Positions 1 to 9,843 of a stretch of DNA of 64,000 nt are shown piece after piece. The stretch spans positions 3,482,501-3,546,500 of the forward strand of contig NZ_CP092489.1 of NCBI RefSeq assembly GCF_025643335.1, in the 5' to 3' direction. A program made the translations under genes and the position numbers. The notes under the pieces were generated by a model. It saw only the letters and a list, made by a program, of their open reading frames with translations. It was not told where the DNA came from and searched no databases. Every line of letters begins with the position of its first letter. Within the stretch, counting starts at the first letter, position 1. The DNA comes from Endozoicomonas sp. Mp262. Its GTDB lineage: Bacteria; Pseudomonadota; Gammaproteobacteria; Pseudomonadales; Endozoicomonadaceae.

Positions 1-1
1 G

Positions 2-340
2 CTGGGTGGTGGCGCTTATGAAAATACTGCGGATCTTCTGGATTTATGGGTTGGCCATGGTGGATTAAGCCTTTCCGGTGGGGAACAGCGTCGGTTAGCG
101 GCTGCTCGCGCCTTGTTAAAACCGGCACCGGTTTTGATCATGGATGAACCTACTGAAGGGTTGGATACAGACAGTGAGCAGGCATTGATGAGAACGGTAC
201 TGAAATCATTTAGGGACAGTGCAGTCATTATGATCACCCATAAGAAAGTAGTACTGGAACAGATGGATACAATCTACCAAATGGATGGTGGCAAGGTTGA
301 GTGTGTCAGTTATGAGCGCATGTCTGAAAATAGTGCTTGA
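2..340 (+). CDS. cydC: CydC, ABC transporter ATPase C-terminal end (partial)
   Basis: Only the last 112 codons of an ABC-transporter ATP-binding domain are present; the reading frame is open from the window edge. The signature motif LSGGEQRR is followed by Walker B (VLIMDEPTEGLD) and the switch histidine (MITHKK). The DEPTEGLD form of Walker B is typical of CydC, half of the CydDC heterodimeric inner-membrane exporter of cysteine and glutathione that is needed for cytochrome bd assembly. The 5' part and any cydD or cydAB neighbours lie outside the window, so the choice of CydC over another exporter rests on this motif alone. Confidence 0.7.
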   Translation: MGGGAYENTADLLDLWVGHGGLSLSGGEQRRLAAARALLKPAPVLIMDEPTEGLDTDSEQALMRTVLKSFRDSAVIMITHKKVVLEQMDTIYQMDGGKVECVSYERMSENSA

Positions 341-398
341 AAAATAGTCATTTGCCCATAGGATGAAAGGTAAATGATAAGTAGCAAAATACAGGTAT

Positions 399-1400
399 AT
401 GAAAAAATTTAGTACGCTAATGAGCTTGGCAGTTGCTGTTGCCCTGGTGTTTGCCCCAGCCGCTGATGCCAAAAGGATGGGCGGCAAGAAAATGGGGCGG
501 ACTTATAAAACCGCCCCCGCACCCGCAAAAAAACAACCGCAGTCTGGTAATACTCTTAAGGAAAGCAGTTCAGCTTCCGGGCAAAAAGCAACGGATCATA
601 CACGGCAGTCATCCCAACAAACCATGAATCAGGGAACCCGGGCACAGCCGCAGAAATCATCTCGCTGGGGGATGCTGGGTGGTGCTTTGGCCGGTTTGGC
701 AGCTGGTGGCCTGCTGGCTTCACTGTTCGGTGGTGGTGCCTTTAGTGGCTTTCAGGGACTTGACTTCCTTGTATTGATACTGCTGGCTGCCGGTGCCTTC
801 TTCCTGTTCCGTAAATTTAAACAGAAAGGAGTATCAACGACGGGAACAGGGTATCACCCTCAGAATGATGTCAAAAAATCATTTTCCCATGACTATCCAG
901 CGAAAGAACCTGTATTGCAATCCAGTAACGGGTTAGATACAGGCGTTTTGGAAGAAAGGCTACAGGAGCCTTCTGTACCACAATCTACCAGCGGGATTAT
1001 TGGCGGGGGTGATGTACCTCTGAATTTACCGGGTGGCTTTGATCAGGAGGCTTTCCTTAAGGGTGCCCGTGATCATTATCACCGGTTGCAGCGGGCCTGG
1101 AATGACAATGACCTGGGTATTATGAAAGAGTACCTGGCGGCAGACCTGTACGAGCAATTGGCGGCTGAACGGAGTCAGCTGAAAGGAAAGCAGCATACAG
1201 AAGTGCTATATATCGATGCCAGCCTTGTGAGGGCGGATTATACTGCAAGGGTTGCGCAGGTCAGTATCAGGTACACCGGCCGTTATCGGGATGAGGTTGA
1301 GGGTGTTGAAGAGGGCATTAATGATATATGGCACCTTGAGCGAGATATCACTGAGGCAAATGCACCCTGGTATATTGTCGGAATGGAAAATGCTTCCTAA
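399..1400 (+). CDS. Tim44-like domain membrane protein
   Basis: A 333-aa protein with an N-terminal signal sequence ending in an ADA-type cleavage site (about residue 24). A basic, Ser/Gln/Pro-rich linker follows, then glycine-rich hydrophobic segments (about residues 88-112 and 120-140). The soluble C-terminal domain starts near residue 215 and resembles the Tim44/MRPL45 fold (FLKGARDHYHRLQRAWNDND region). Bacterial members of this family are usually one-gene membrane proteins of unknown role; the mitochondrial Tim44 import function should not be transferred. The gene starts 58 bp after cydC. A stem-loop repeat lies just downstream at 1458-1502. Confidence 0.75.
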   Translation: MKKFSTLMSLAVAVALVFAPAADAKRMGGKKMGRTYKTAPAPAKKQPQSGNTLKESSSASGQKATDHTRQSSQQTMNQGTRAQPQKSSRWGMLGGALAGLAAGGLLASLFGGGAFSGFQGLDFLVLILLAAGAFFLFRKFKQKGVSTTGTGYHPQNDVKKSFSHDYPAKEPVLQSSNGLDTGVLEERLQEPSVPQSTSGIIGGGDVPLNLPGGFDQEAFLKGARDHYHRLQRAWNDNDLGIMKEYLAADLYEQLAAERSQLKGKQHTEVLYIDASLVRADYTARVAQVSIRYTGRYRDEVEGVEEGINDIWHLERDITEANAPWYIVGMENAS

Positions 1401-1410
1401 ACTAAAACTC

Positions 1411-1502
1411 GTTTGAAAACCGGATATTTCTGACCTGTGCATTAAGCGAAGCGATTACTAAAGCGCGCCCATCACAGTGCTATCAAATTGGGCGCGGCTT
1501 AG
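1411..1502 (-). repeat. Dispersed hairpin repeat, copy 1
   Basis: Read on the minus strand it begins with a 14-bp inverted repeat (1489-1502 against 1458-1471, two mismatches, 17-base loop). The tail shares TTTAG, GCTTCGCT, AATGCACA and ATATC.GGTTTT with the copy at 47138-47243. It follows the Tim44-like gene and may also end its transcript, although no clear T-run follows the stem. Confidence 0.5.
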
Positions 1503-1932
1503 CCCGGATATTTTATAAACACACTCCCGGCCTTTGCAGCTCCCGGCAACGCAAGTGCAGTTTTCAAGAGCCATAAAGCCCGGCGTAATTTTGAGGGCAG
1601 TTTTGCAATATCCGGACTACGTATATCTCCAGGGAAAGGGGCTTGTAATTGTCCGGTATTGCTTATTCCCGGATACTTTTTGTGGGGTTGGTAAGATGGC
1701 CCAAACGGTTCCTAGCTTTTCTTGTACATGAATTAAATCTGCTTTTCTGCCATACCGTAAGTAACATTCCATATAGATGGATGCATTATTTAAATTGGCC
1801 CAGGCAGTGAATATTTCATGGAGTTTATTATAGCGCAAAGACCATCGGTCACTAATAGCAATCCAGCGGTTGTAAATTATATCATGGTCTTTACTAAATG
1901 CCGGTTCCCAGTTTTTTTTCTTGAATTTGATA

Positions 1933-3538
1933 GGGTGAAAGTCTCATATTGACCACAACTAAACACTGCCACCTTTCTCTGGGAATGGTATGACATTGCT
2001 TGTAGCAGCCTTGGTGACTTTCCCGCAATAAGTTGCAGCAAATAACTTCCAGCCATTTTCAAACCAGTGGCTCTGAACTAATGACCGAAGCGTCAATACG
2101 CCCTGACCACCCGGATTTCGCCAGCGCATACCTGAGCACTTCATCCGCTGGGTAACCAAGGTTTTACAGGCTGCCTCTACCACACCAGAGCCGATCGGAA
2201 GGTTATTCGACAAGTGTTCAGCATAGCGCATACGCTGGCGATTTTTTCTGAAATACTCCAGCTCGGTCTTTAATTTTGAGCGGCGCGGATGCTTTTTATG
2301 CTGATAAGCCAGGGCTTTAATAATGCGCTCAACCCCATCGAGTTCCTCTTTTAGGACGTGTCGGTAAGTGACAAACTTTTCTTTGGACTTGATGCTGTTT
2401 TCTCCATAAGCCTGGTCAAATGCTTTCTTCAGGTGATCGGCTGCGTGGTAGTAATCAATAACCTCAACACCCGCTGGTAGTTCCCGGGAAAGGTATGACC
2501 AGTTGTCCTTGGCGCCATCAGCGACTTTGACCAGTGACAGCTGTGGCTTTTGTCGCAACGCTTCTTGCAATAGTGCTGACAAAGACTGCTTGAGTGTGAG
2601 TTTTTTAGTTTCTGGCATTCGTCCTATGCGGACTGTTGATAAACGCTCCCCCTGTTGATCGTAAAACGACAAAGTTCCGCAACTGGCCTCCTTGCAACCT
2701 GTTGGCCCTTGAGTCCGTTTGCCTTCAGAAGCGCTCCTGGCTCGCTTTTCTACTCGTTTGCCATCTTTCATGGGCAGCATAACGCCATCCAGGGAGGCGG
2801 CTACTGTGACCGCATTGGTGGGCACGTTAAGTTTCTCAATAAGCATCTCTTCAAAAGGCTCACGGTGCTGTTCCCACTGAGTATTAAATTGCCTGGGGAA
2901 ACGAGCAAGACTGCTTTCTGAGGGAGACATACCTCCCATGAGATCAAGGAGGCTTTTTGCTTCACCGGGAGACATTTGAGCAACAACCCAGGCAGCTTGC
3001 TTTGCAGCCCGAGGCGTCCAGAAGCCTTCCACGATCCCGGCTTTCAACTCCATGGGCACGATACACGGCTCTTTGCCGTTACGGTAAAGTGTTCGCATAA
3101 CCCGGACTGAACCAACCGCTGTCTGGTAGGTTTTATAACTGCGCAACACCTGCTTATAAGTGATCCCGCTGACCTCAATAGCTGGGGTATCAATATCAAG
3201 CTCAGCCAGCGCCTCTGCTAAAAAATCTTGCTGAGCTTGATTAAAGAGAGCATTAACGGTCTGCTCAAACTCTTCAAAGTGCCTGATAGGATTGCCAGAC
3301 TCTCGCAGAGCCTGCAATTGGTGGCCTAACCGTTGAATCGCATCACAAGAAATGGTGGCGGCTTCAGTCCGTAGCTGACATACTTCCATGGGGCGGCCTC
3401 TCACTGGCAAGGTGTTGTGTGCTATCAACATCATACCTGTGATTGGCTGCCTTCTGTTTAAGCATTGAAAAAATAGCTGCCTACTACTTTCCCCGGTTGG
3501 CAAGCTGAAGAAGCTCGGTCAATTTGAGACTTTCACCC
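1933..3538 (-). mobile_element. ISKra4-type insertion sequence
   Basis: A 1606-bp element. Its 22-bp terminal inverted repeats (1933-1954 and 3517-3538) differ at one position and begin GGGTGAAAGTCTCA. It is flanked by an exact 8-bp target duplication, ATTTGATA (1925-1932 and 3539-3546). One transposase gene fills it. It sits in the secreted-protein pseudogene, whose frame is restored by its removal. Confidence 0.9.
1959..3386 (-). CDS. ISKra4-family transposase
   Basis: The frame encodes a DDE-type transposase close in appearance to ISKra4-family proteins, with VAASLDGVMLP, LVKVADGAKDNW and the C-terminal signature SGVVEAACKTLVTQRMK followed by SGMRW. I chose the ATG at 3386 (MEVCQLRTEA), which gives 475 aa, because GAGAGG lies 7 bases upstream. 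The frame stays open to a TTG at 3503 still inside the element, which would give 514 aa. No frameshift or stop is visible, so the enzyme is probably intact. Confidence 0.85.
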   Translation of the reverse strand, partial: EVCQLRTEAATISCDAIQRLGHQLQALRESGNPIRHFEEFEQTVNALFNQAQQDFLAEALAELDIDTPAIEVSGITYKQVLRSYKTYQTAVGSVRVMRTLYRNGKEPCIVPMELKAGIVEGFWTPRAAKQAAWVVAQMSPGEAKSLLDLMGGMSPSESSLARFPRQFNTQWEQHREPFEEMLIEKLNVPTNAVTVAASLDGVMLPMKDGKRVEKRARSASEGKRTQGPTGCKEASCGTLSFYDQQGERLSTVRIGRMPETKKLTLKQSLSALLQEALRQKPQLSLVKVADGAKDNWSYLSRELPAGVEVIDYYHAADHLKKAFDQAYGENSIKSKEKFVTYRHVLKEELDGVERIIKALAYQHKKHPRRSKLKTELEYFRKNRQRMRYAEHLSNNLPIGSGVVEAACKTLVTQRMKCSGMRWRNPGGQGVLTLRSLVQSHWFENGWKLFAATYCGKVTKAATSNVIPFPEKGGSV

Positions 3539-3654
3539 ATTTGATATAACTGCAGTAATCATCGGGAGAGTATTGTTGAAAGGCTTGAGCCAGCTTTTTA
3601 GTATGTTTCTCCAGTGCTTTAGACCATTCTTCTTCGGCCATTCTGGTTTCTTTA

Positions 3655-4873
3655 AGTAGGTCATAGTTTGGTTTCAAATAAACTGGATGTTCGGCCAGTA
3701 CGAGAAATCTACTTCTTGATCTAACGATCAGATAGCTATTGAATGATACATTTACTCTATTATAAAGAGAGTACTGGTCTTTAAATCCCTCTCCCTATGA
3801 AGTACGTCACTACAATCACTGATGAAGCTGTTTTATTAACTTTGAAATTCGCCAAACACTACGGACCTCTGAGATGTATAAGGGAAAGAGCCCATAGCCT
3901 TTTATTGAGCAATCGTGGCTTTACCCTTGAGCAAATTGCCGAAATACTTGAAATTAGATATCAAACTGCTTCTCAGTGGATTGATGATTGGGAAGAATAT
4001 GGTATTCGTGCCTTGTACAAGGGGCATGGTGGCGGTAGGCCGTGCATATATGACGAATCCGAAGTGCAACGCATAAAAGAATTAGTGGCTGAAGAGCCTC
4101 GTCGCTTATCGTATGTCAAATCCAAGATCGAGGATGAAACCGGTAAATCTTCATCAAAAATTACTCTGGCAAACATTGTAAAAAAGCAGGGCTGGTTTAC
4201 AAAAGACTCCGTAAATCATGCAAACATAAACGGGACGAAGAGCAATTCCATGACTGTAAAACTGCTCTGAAAGATGCCCAGGAAGCCGAGAGCAAAGGGT
4301 TAATCAATTTATTTTATTTTGATGAGTCCGGCTTTACCCAGGAACCTTGTGTGCCATACGGTTGGCAGGAAAAAGGAAAGCAGCTCAGAATACCATCAGT
4401 CAAAAGTAAACGCATCAACGTACTGGGGTTTATGAACCGAAGCTGTGAGCTATTTCATTATCCTGTTGTGGGTTCAGTGAATAGCGATACGGTGATTGCG
4501 GCCTTTGATGACTTTGCAGAGAAAATGGCAGATGAAAAATACAGCTCAAATGATCGTTACACGGTAGTTATGGTGGATAATGCCAGCATTCACACCAGCA
4601 AAAAGTTTTGTGCCAGAATTGATGACTGGATGATTGAAAAGAAATTGCTGGTCTGCTTTCTGCCAACATATTCACCTGAGCTCAACCTGATTGAAATCCT
4701 GTGGAGGAAAATAAAGTATGAATGGCTCAACCTCTTGTCAATCAAGAGCTTTGCGGAATTTGAAAAAGAAGTTGAACGGGTGCTTTTTTCATTTGGAGAG
4801 GAGTATATGATCTCATTTTCTAATACTGTCCGACTGGATGGTTAAATTATTCGAAAGCAATCTATACACTACT
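3655..4873 (+). mobile_element. IS630-type insertion sequence, copy A
   Basis: A 1219-bp element bounded by TA on both sides (3653-3654 and 4874-4875), the usual IS630/Tc1-mariner target. Imperfect inverted ends begin AGTAGGTCATAG on the left and AGTAGTGTATAG on the right (reverse complement). The boundaries are fixed by comparison with copy B at 47913-49131: the two are identical where compared and diverge exactly outside the TA. Copy A interrupts the 5' part of the secreted-protein pseudogene. Confidence 0.92.
3797..4845 (+). CDS. IS630 transposase, probable -1 programmed frameshift
   Basis: There are two overlapping frames. The first (3797-4270, 157 codons) holds the helix-turn-helix DNA-binding part (LEQIAEILEIRYQTASQWI). 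The second, in the -1 frame, ends at 4845 and holds the DDE catalytic domain: LFYFDESGF, VMVDNASIHTSK and SPELNLIEILW. The heptamer A AAA AAG at 4180-4186 is in the correct phase for a -1 slip. Slippage there would join residue 130 of frame 1 to AGLVYKRLRK in frame 2, giving a fusion of about 349 aa, the normal size for IS630 transposases. Copy B has the same arrangement, so this is design rather than decay. The frameshift itself is inferred. Confidence 0.8.
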
Positions 4874-5212
4874 TATCGGTCAAGACAACCTTGGTTTTAC
4901 TTTCAATAAACGGGTGATTATTGGCGACACTGTTGGCAGGGAAAGAGAGAGTAAAAAACAGGGTGATAATACTGCTGATCAGTATTGTTGAAAGGCTTGC
5001 AGCGTGAGGCTTGTTATTCATGGATGAGGAGGCACATTGATAAGTGTATTAGCATCATGGTGCTCAAACTGTAAATCTGATTGGCTTGATTATCTATCGT
5101 GACTAGTAGCACAACTCACCCTACTAAACGCAGCGGCATTGTTTTTTATCCCTAGGTGCTATTACTGTTCATTGTAGGGGGATTTGCTCACTGTTAACTT
5201 TATTACTCCTCT

Positions 5213-5259
5213 CGTTCCCGATACCCCGAGGGTGTGACAGCCTCGGAACCCTGGGAACG
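5213..5259. repeat. Palindromic intergenic element
   Basis: CGTTCCC (5213-5219) pairs with GGGAACG (5253-5259), and an inner stem pairs CCGAGG (5226-5231) with CCTCGG (5241-5246). It lies between the AsmA-like gene and the broken secreted-protein gene. A sequence at 58431-58505 shares CCCGAGGGTG and CCTGGGAACGA, so this may be a dispersed repeat rather than a simple terminator. Confidence 0.4.
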
Positions 5260-5308
5260 AATCTAACGTTGCAGCCTGGAGAGATATGTTTTTTAGCCCA
5301 TAGTGGTA

Positions 5309-8300
5309 TTAAGCTTTCCCCTTCATTATTTGTTCGCAAAGCAGGCTCCCGTCTTTGTCCAATGGCGTTTCCAATAGCCAGCGTAGAGGTGATACCACCG
5401 GGCTGGTGGTGAACCGAACCGATGTTTTTAAAATGGCTGACAGGGGAACGTTAAGGCTGAAGTCCTCAAATTGACCGGTGACCTGAATTGGGGTTTGCAG
5501 GCTGAAAATCTGGGCCTTTTTTGATCTGGGGGTTAAGTAAACGTTCAGGGTTTTGTTGGCAAAGTCCGCCTCAACCTCGCCACCCACCTGAATTCTGGAG
5601 GTATCAAGCAAGACTTTTTTCTGTTGCATTTGGCCCTTTTTCATCACAAAAGATCCCGCTGTACAGTTCAGCAGGGATTGATTGTCCTGGTTGAAAGCAG
5701 GCATTACGGCATCCACCAGGCCGATGGCCCAAAGGTCGATAATGCCTGCCTCAAACTGTTTTGGCCAAACGGCAAACCTCAAATTTCCAGAGGCATTGTC
5801 CATTAAGGTATCCGGTGTCTCACTTCGACTGTTAACATCAACTGCCAGGCTGACCATGCCTTGCATATCGGAGTCCGGTTTGATCCTGCGCGCCAGAATG
5901 CCGTAGTCAAAGTGATCTGCCCCACCATTGAGGGCTATATCAAACTGGTGGTCAACGGCCTTAACCACACCGGCAAAGTCTATTTCCCCTCCAGGCAACA
6001 TAACCTTCAGGGGTTCAACAGTCAGTTGCCCATCTTTCAACTGCCAATGGAGCTGGCCTGCGCCGAGCCAGTCATTACCGGAACGTACTTCATCCACATC
6101 AAGCTGGAAATTAGCATTCATAAGTTGCAGGCTGTCCGGGCTTAGAAAAGGTGCCGGCTTATTACTCTGTGCTAATTGTTTTTGATGCTCGTCGGGTTCA
6201 GATTGGTCTTCAGCAGGTAGCCAGGCCTGCCAATTCTCAACAGCAAAATCATCAATCTGTATAAAGGGTGCTTTCAACTTCAGGTTAAAGTTGGTTTTAT
6301 CCTTATTGGACTTTCCGGGAATAATGCTTCCATTGCCGTTTAAATAGCTATGATTCACTTTAACCATAAGCTCTTTAAGCCGGTAGCCCTGACTGTCCAT
6401 AGAGAGGTTTCCTGCCAGGGTTATAGGGCCGTAGGGTGGCAGATCCACTTTCATGAACCGGTTGAAACGACTGAGGTTGGGGGTGAATCCATGTATGGCA
6501 AGGTCGACCTGTTGCCTGTTAATGGGTAGGGCTATTGATGACTCGGCGTTAAAGATCATATCACCGAGCTTGATATCCAGGGTGACAGGGAACTTATTGC
6601 GTCCATCATTGGCTTCCGCCAGAGATATAGCGTCCAGGGTAATAGCCAGTGGTAAGGAGTCAACCTCTCCATTAATAATCAGCTGTGTTGCTGTTTCAGG
6701 CCCGGTGATAAATGATCCTCTGTTAATGGCAATAGGGAAACTTTTTCCGGTGTAACTTTCAAACAGGTTCCAGGTGCCGCCTGCCAGTTGTGCATCAATG
6801 GAAGCTTGATCCATCAATTCCTGCAAGGTTCGACCTTTCAGCTGAATGCCAATTTTTGCGGAATCCAGGGTCATGTCCAGATTATCAGTAACACCAAAGT
6901 TAGCCATCATCTGACCAATATCCGGTGTTGTGACAGAGAGGTTGAATCCAGCCTTGATCAGTCTGTCCCGGAGATCCAGTTGCATATTGCCCCGGTAGTT
7001 ACCACCGGCATAATAAGCTGAAAAGGGAGACTGTTTGAGCCAGCCATCACGAATTTTCCCCTGGAGCTGAACCTCTTTTATTACCTGGTTGGACCAGTTA
7101 ATGGTATCAATGCCAAAGTTTAAGTCAGCATCAGCAATGGCTATGCTGGAAGACAAAATGGGCAGATCCAGTTCTAATCCATGGGCTGCTATTTTAGAAG
7201 CATCAGATTGAGGATATTGGTCAGGACTGTTAGCAGGTGGTGAACCGACCCAATCGGCAATTTGCGTTAGATTTAACGTCTTAAACCGGGCGTCCATGAA
7301 GAGATACATTTTTTCCGGCTCAGGGCGCCAGCGAACGGTCAGTTTGCCTGTGCTATCCATTAATTGCATGGGCGCTATGGTAAGCAGGGCCTGCTCACCA
7401 TCAGTGCTGAGCTTTCCTGTGAGTTTTAGTCTGCCTTGCTCTGCGCTGTTGGTTCCCAGCCAGGGATTCATTTTATGAATGTTCTGGCTGGTTACATCAA
7501 GATTAAACCAGCTGCCTTTTATCCAGCTGCCTGCTGCCAGCTCACCCTTGGCCTTAAGGGTGAGAGCTGGGCTGGAAAAGTCAATGGCCGTGTGCCAGGT
7601 TTTCTTTTGGATAAGTTCCAGTAAAGTGCCGGATGAAACCCTCAGACTGGCGGGCACTGACATGAGCTGGCCGGATACACTGATATCGGTATTTCTGGTC
7701 ATACCCGCCTGAAAAGTGGCCTGGTCAATAGCCCATGATCCCTGTTCTCCCCATTTTAACCGGGTATCTTTCAGATTAAACTCCAGCTGACTATTACCAA
7801 TCCATTCCTTAAGTTTGGTGCCCTGGGTTGACAGGCTTAACTTGGCCTTGTCAAGATGGCCGTGAGCCCCTTTTATGCCGCTAAGCCAGCTGGCCATGGT
7901 TCCCAATGGGGCATCATTGGCTTCAAGATCGATATTAACCGTTGATACCCAGCCCCGGCTGTCTATCCTTGCTTCACCTTTAAAAGGAACTTCAGCAATA
8001 TCTGCTGTCATTGGTGCGGATAATAAACCCTGTTCCCCTTTGATATTGAGAGAAATATTATTGATATCAGTGCCGAGTCCCTTGATTTCATGGAGTTCCA
8101 TGGCGATATGGGTTGAAGTGTTCACCAGCCATTTATCCAGGGCCATCTGTAGGGGGGATTTAACCCGGGGCGCTGCACCGAAGAAAACCGCCTTGGGTTT
8201 TGGCTGTGCAGCAGATTGAATCCATGGGCTGAAATCCACCTGTGGAATGGTGAGTTGTCCATCAATGGTATTGTGCTCTCCCAGCTGAAGGTCCAGCTTT

Positions 8301-9268
8301 CCGGATGCCTGTGCCATCGGGCTATTGAGCTGTAATTGTGAAACAGACAGGTTGTTTTTTCCCAACATTATCCGGCTTTTCAGCGATAGCGGAGCCATTG
8401 GTGCTACGTCAAGCCCCAGTAGCGCCTGTAATGGTTGGGTGTTTTCCCAGTTCAGGTTGATGCTTAGCTGACTGTTTCCCTGTTTAAAAGGCACGATATC
8501 TGTCTCGACCTGGAGTTGGGCACCTGCGAATTTTCCAGTCAGCTTCAACTCAGCGGAGCTATTATTGATGAGTTGGTCAATTCCACCGTAAACACTGAGA
8601 TCATAGGGTTGCCCCATGACTTTTCCGTTTGCCTTTAATAGCCAGTCATGGTCTTTTTGTTGCAAATCCATAGTGGCCAGGGACCAGTCAAAGAAGGTAC
8701 CGCTGGATTGATCCTGGAAGAGGAGTTGAATATTTTTTGCAGTAATGTCCTCTGATAGCACTAGCTTATAGGGAAGCAGGCCTTCATCAGAAGGTGGATT
8801 AGTTGTTTTTTGGGGCGTTTCATGGGTTGAAAAAAAGACCCAGTTGGCTTTTCCCTGACGACTCCTAAGAAGGTTAAGTCGGATATTTTCTAGTTTGGCA
8901 GAGTCTATTTTTAATGTTTTGGTGACCAGGGGGAGTACTGAAATTCTGGCTTCCACCGTACCCACCTCAGCCATAGGCTTCCATTCATAACCTTTCATAT
9001 TAGCCAGCTTGATGCCGGAAAAATAAAAGGAGGGCGAGAATGAAAGGGTCAGTTTCATGTCACCTGCTATGGTGACATCCCTTTGCAGTGAGTGCGTGAG
9101 CCATTGTGTGATCCGGGTTCTATAGGGGCTTAAGTCCAGCTGGATACCGACAGTGAGAGTAACCACCAGGACAAAGACTACTCCCGATACACAGGTTAAA
9201 AGGGTTTTTGAAAAAGACGGCTTGGGCAGTCTTCTTTTAGAGGATTTCTGGGTAGGGGAGTCTGGCAT
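5309..9268 (-). CDS. AsmA-family inner-membrane-anchored protein
   Basis: A 1319-aa protein with a basic cytoplasmic N-terminus, one membrane helix (about residues 22-45) and a very long periplasmic part. The section right after the helix (YRTRITQWLTHSLQRDVTIAG, then GIKLAN) is typical of AsmA. The remainder is made of repeated beta-strand-rich segments, as expected of AsmA-like bridge proteins. The C-terminal section (TAGSFVMKKGQM, VYLTPRSKKAQIF) matches the AsmA C-terminal region. Family members are thought to take part in outer-membrane lipid homeostasis and phospholipid transport. It is monocistronic here and large for AsmA itself (about 600 aa), so it is an AsmA-like paralogue rather than asmA proper. 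Confidence 0.8.
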   Translation of the reverse strand: MPDSPTQKSSKRRLPKPSFSKTLLTCVSGVVFVLVVTLTVGIQLDLSPYRTRITQWLTHSLQRDVTIAGDMKLTLSFSPSFYFSGIKLANMKGYEWKPMAEVGTVEARISVLPLVTKTLKIDSAKLENIRLNLLRSRQGKANWVFFSTHETPQKTTNPPSDEGLLPYKLVLSEDITAKNIQLLFQDQSSGTFFDWSLATMDLQQKDHDWLLKANGKVMGQPYDLSVYGGIDQLINNSSAELKLTGKFAGAQLQVETDIVPFKQGNSQLSINLNWENTQPLQALLGLDVAPMAPLSLKSRIMLGKNNLSVSQLQLNSPMAQASGKLDLQLGEHNTIDGQLTIPQVDFSPWIQSAAQPKPKAVFFGAAPRVKSPLQMALDKWLVNTSTHIAMELHEIKGLGTDINNISLNIKGEQGLLSAPMTADIAEVPFKGEARIDSRGWVSTVNIDLEANDAPLGTMASWLSGIKGAHGHLDKAKLSLSTQGTKLKEWIGNSQLEFNLKDTRLKWGEQGSWAIDQATFQAGMTRNTDISVSGQLMSVPASLRVSSGTLLELIQKKTWHTAIDFSSPALTLKAKGELAAGSWIKGSWFNLDVTSQNIHKMNPWLGTNSAEQGRLKLTGKLSTDGEQALLTIAPMQLMDSTGKLTVRWRPEPEKMYLFMDARFKTLNLTQIADWVGSPPANSPDQYPQSDASKIAAHGLELDLPILSSSIAIADADLNFGIDTINWSNQVIKEVQLQGKIRDGWLKQSPFSAYYAGGNYRGNMQLDLRDRLIKAGFNLSVTTPDIGQMMANFGVTDNLDMTLDSAKIGIQLKGRTLQELMDQASIDAQLAGGTWNLFESYTGKSFPIAINRGSFITGPETATQLIINGEVDSLPLAITLDAISLAEANDGRNKFPVTLDIKLGDMIFNAESSIALPINRQQVDLAIHGFTPNLSRFNRFMKVDLPPYGPITLAGNLSMDSQGYRLKELMVKVNHSYLNGNGSIIPGKSNKDKTNFNLKLKAPFIQIDDFAVENWQAWLPAEDQSEPDEHQKQLAQSNKPAPFLSPDSLQLMNANFQLDVDEVRSGNDWLGAGQLHWQLKDGQLTVEPLKVMLPGGEIDFAGVVKAVDHQFDIALNGGADHFDYGILARRIKPDSDMQGMVSLAVDVNSRSETPDTLMDNASGNLRFAVWPKQFEAGIIDLWAIGLVDAVMPAFNQDNQSLLNCTAGSFVMKKGQMQQKKVLLDTSRIQVGGEVEADFANKTLNVYLTPRSKKAQIFSLQTPIQVTGQFEDFSLNVPLSAILKTSVRFTTSPVVSPLRWLLETPLDKDGSLLCEQIMKGKA

Positions 9269-9694
9269 AACAGCACGCTAGGCAGGGGTAACGGATGAAA
9301 TTGAACGAAAGCTCAGTCATTTTATCCCTATCTTACCACAGGTGAAAAAGACATAGGCTTTTGGTATTGATCAATATAGTGCCGGTTTTATAAACCACCT
9401 GAAATCCCGGTCAGGCTTATTTGGGCAAAATCTCACGGTTTTTCAAGAAAATCCCAGGCAGCTTACACGGATGGTCACCACTTAACCGCATCGGATGAAT
9501 CCTGTAACTCCGGCTGGGGCAATCTTGATTTTGGGGAAGGGGTTATTATCCTTTTTAGTTGTGGTTTCGGTATTTACTTACTTGCGTGCAATCTATTAAC
9601 TGGTCAAAGATTGGAATTTCTATAGAGGCTGTTCTGGCCTGAGTTTGTTGTAAATATTAATTATTAAGCAGATTGTTTATTCAGGATTCAATCC
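9269..9694. other. Intergenic region between divergent genes
   Basis: This 426-bp stretch separates the minus-strand AsmA-like gene from the plus-strand EamA remnant, so it should hold both promoters. I see no convincing coding frame, RNA gene or terminator in it. It is AT-rich toward the EamA start. Confidence 0.5.
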
Positions 9695-9843
9695 ATGTAT
9701 AAGAAGCAGCTTTGCGGGTCATCTCTGGCACTGTTTTCTGCATCTACCTATGCCTTATTGCCGGTGTTTACCACCCGAGCCTTTGAAACAGGGCTTGAAA
9801 TAAATACGCTGTTATTTATGCGATTTATTATTGCTGCATCATG

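Larger units (their letters stand above)
1617..5021 (-). pseudogene. Small secreted protein gene split by two insertion sequences
   Basis: Three fragments on the minus strand (5021-4874, 3654-3539 and 1932-1617) join into one 189-codon frame when the IS630 element (with one TA) and the ISKra4 element (with one 8-bp duplication) are removed. The rebuilt protein starts MNNKPHAASL and has a hydrophobic signal segment ending at SVA near residue 33. The mature part is rich in Trp, Tyr and Lys (DDYCSYIKF, NRWIAISDRW, IYMECYLRYG) and ends PFPWRYT. I do not recognise the family. No strong ribosome-binding site precedes the ATG at 5021. The absence of other damage to the frame argues for recent inactivation. 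Confidence 0.75.

Noticed and set aside
1959-2062. A second short frame on the minus strand starting inside the ISKra4 element and ending outside it
   Set aside because: It overlaps the transposase and crosses the IS boundary, so it is a chance frame.
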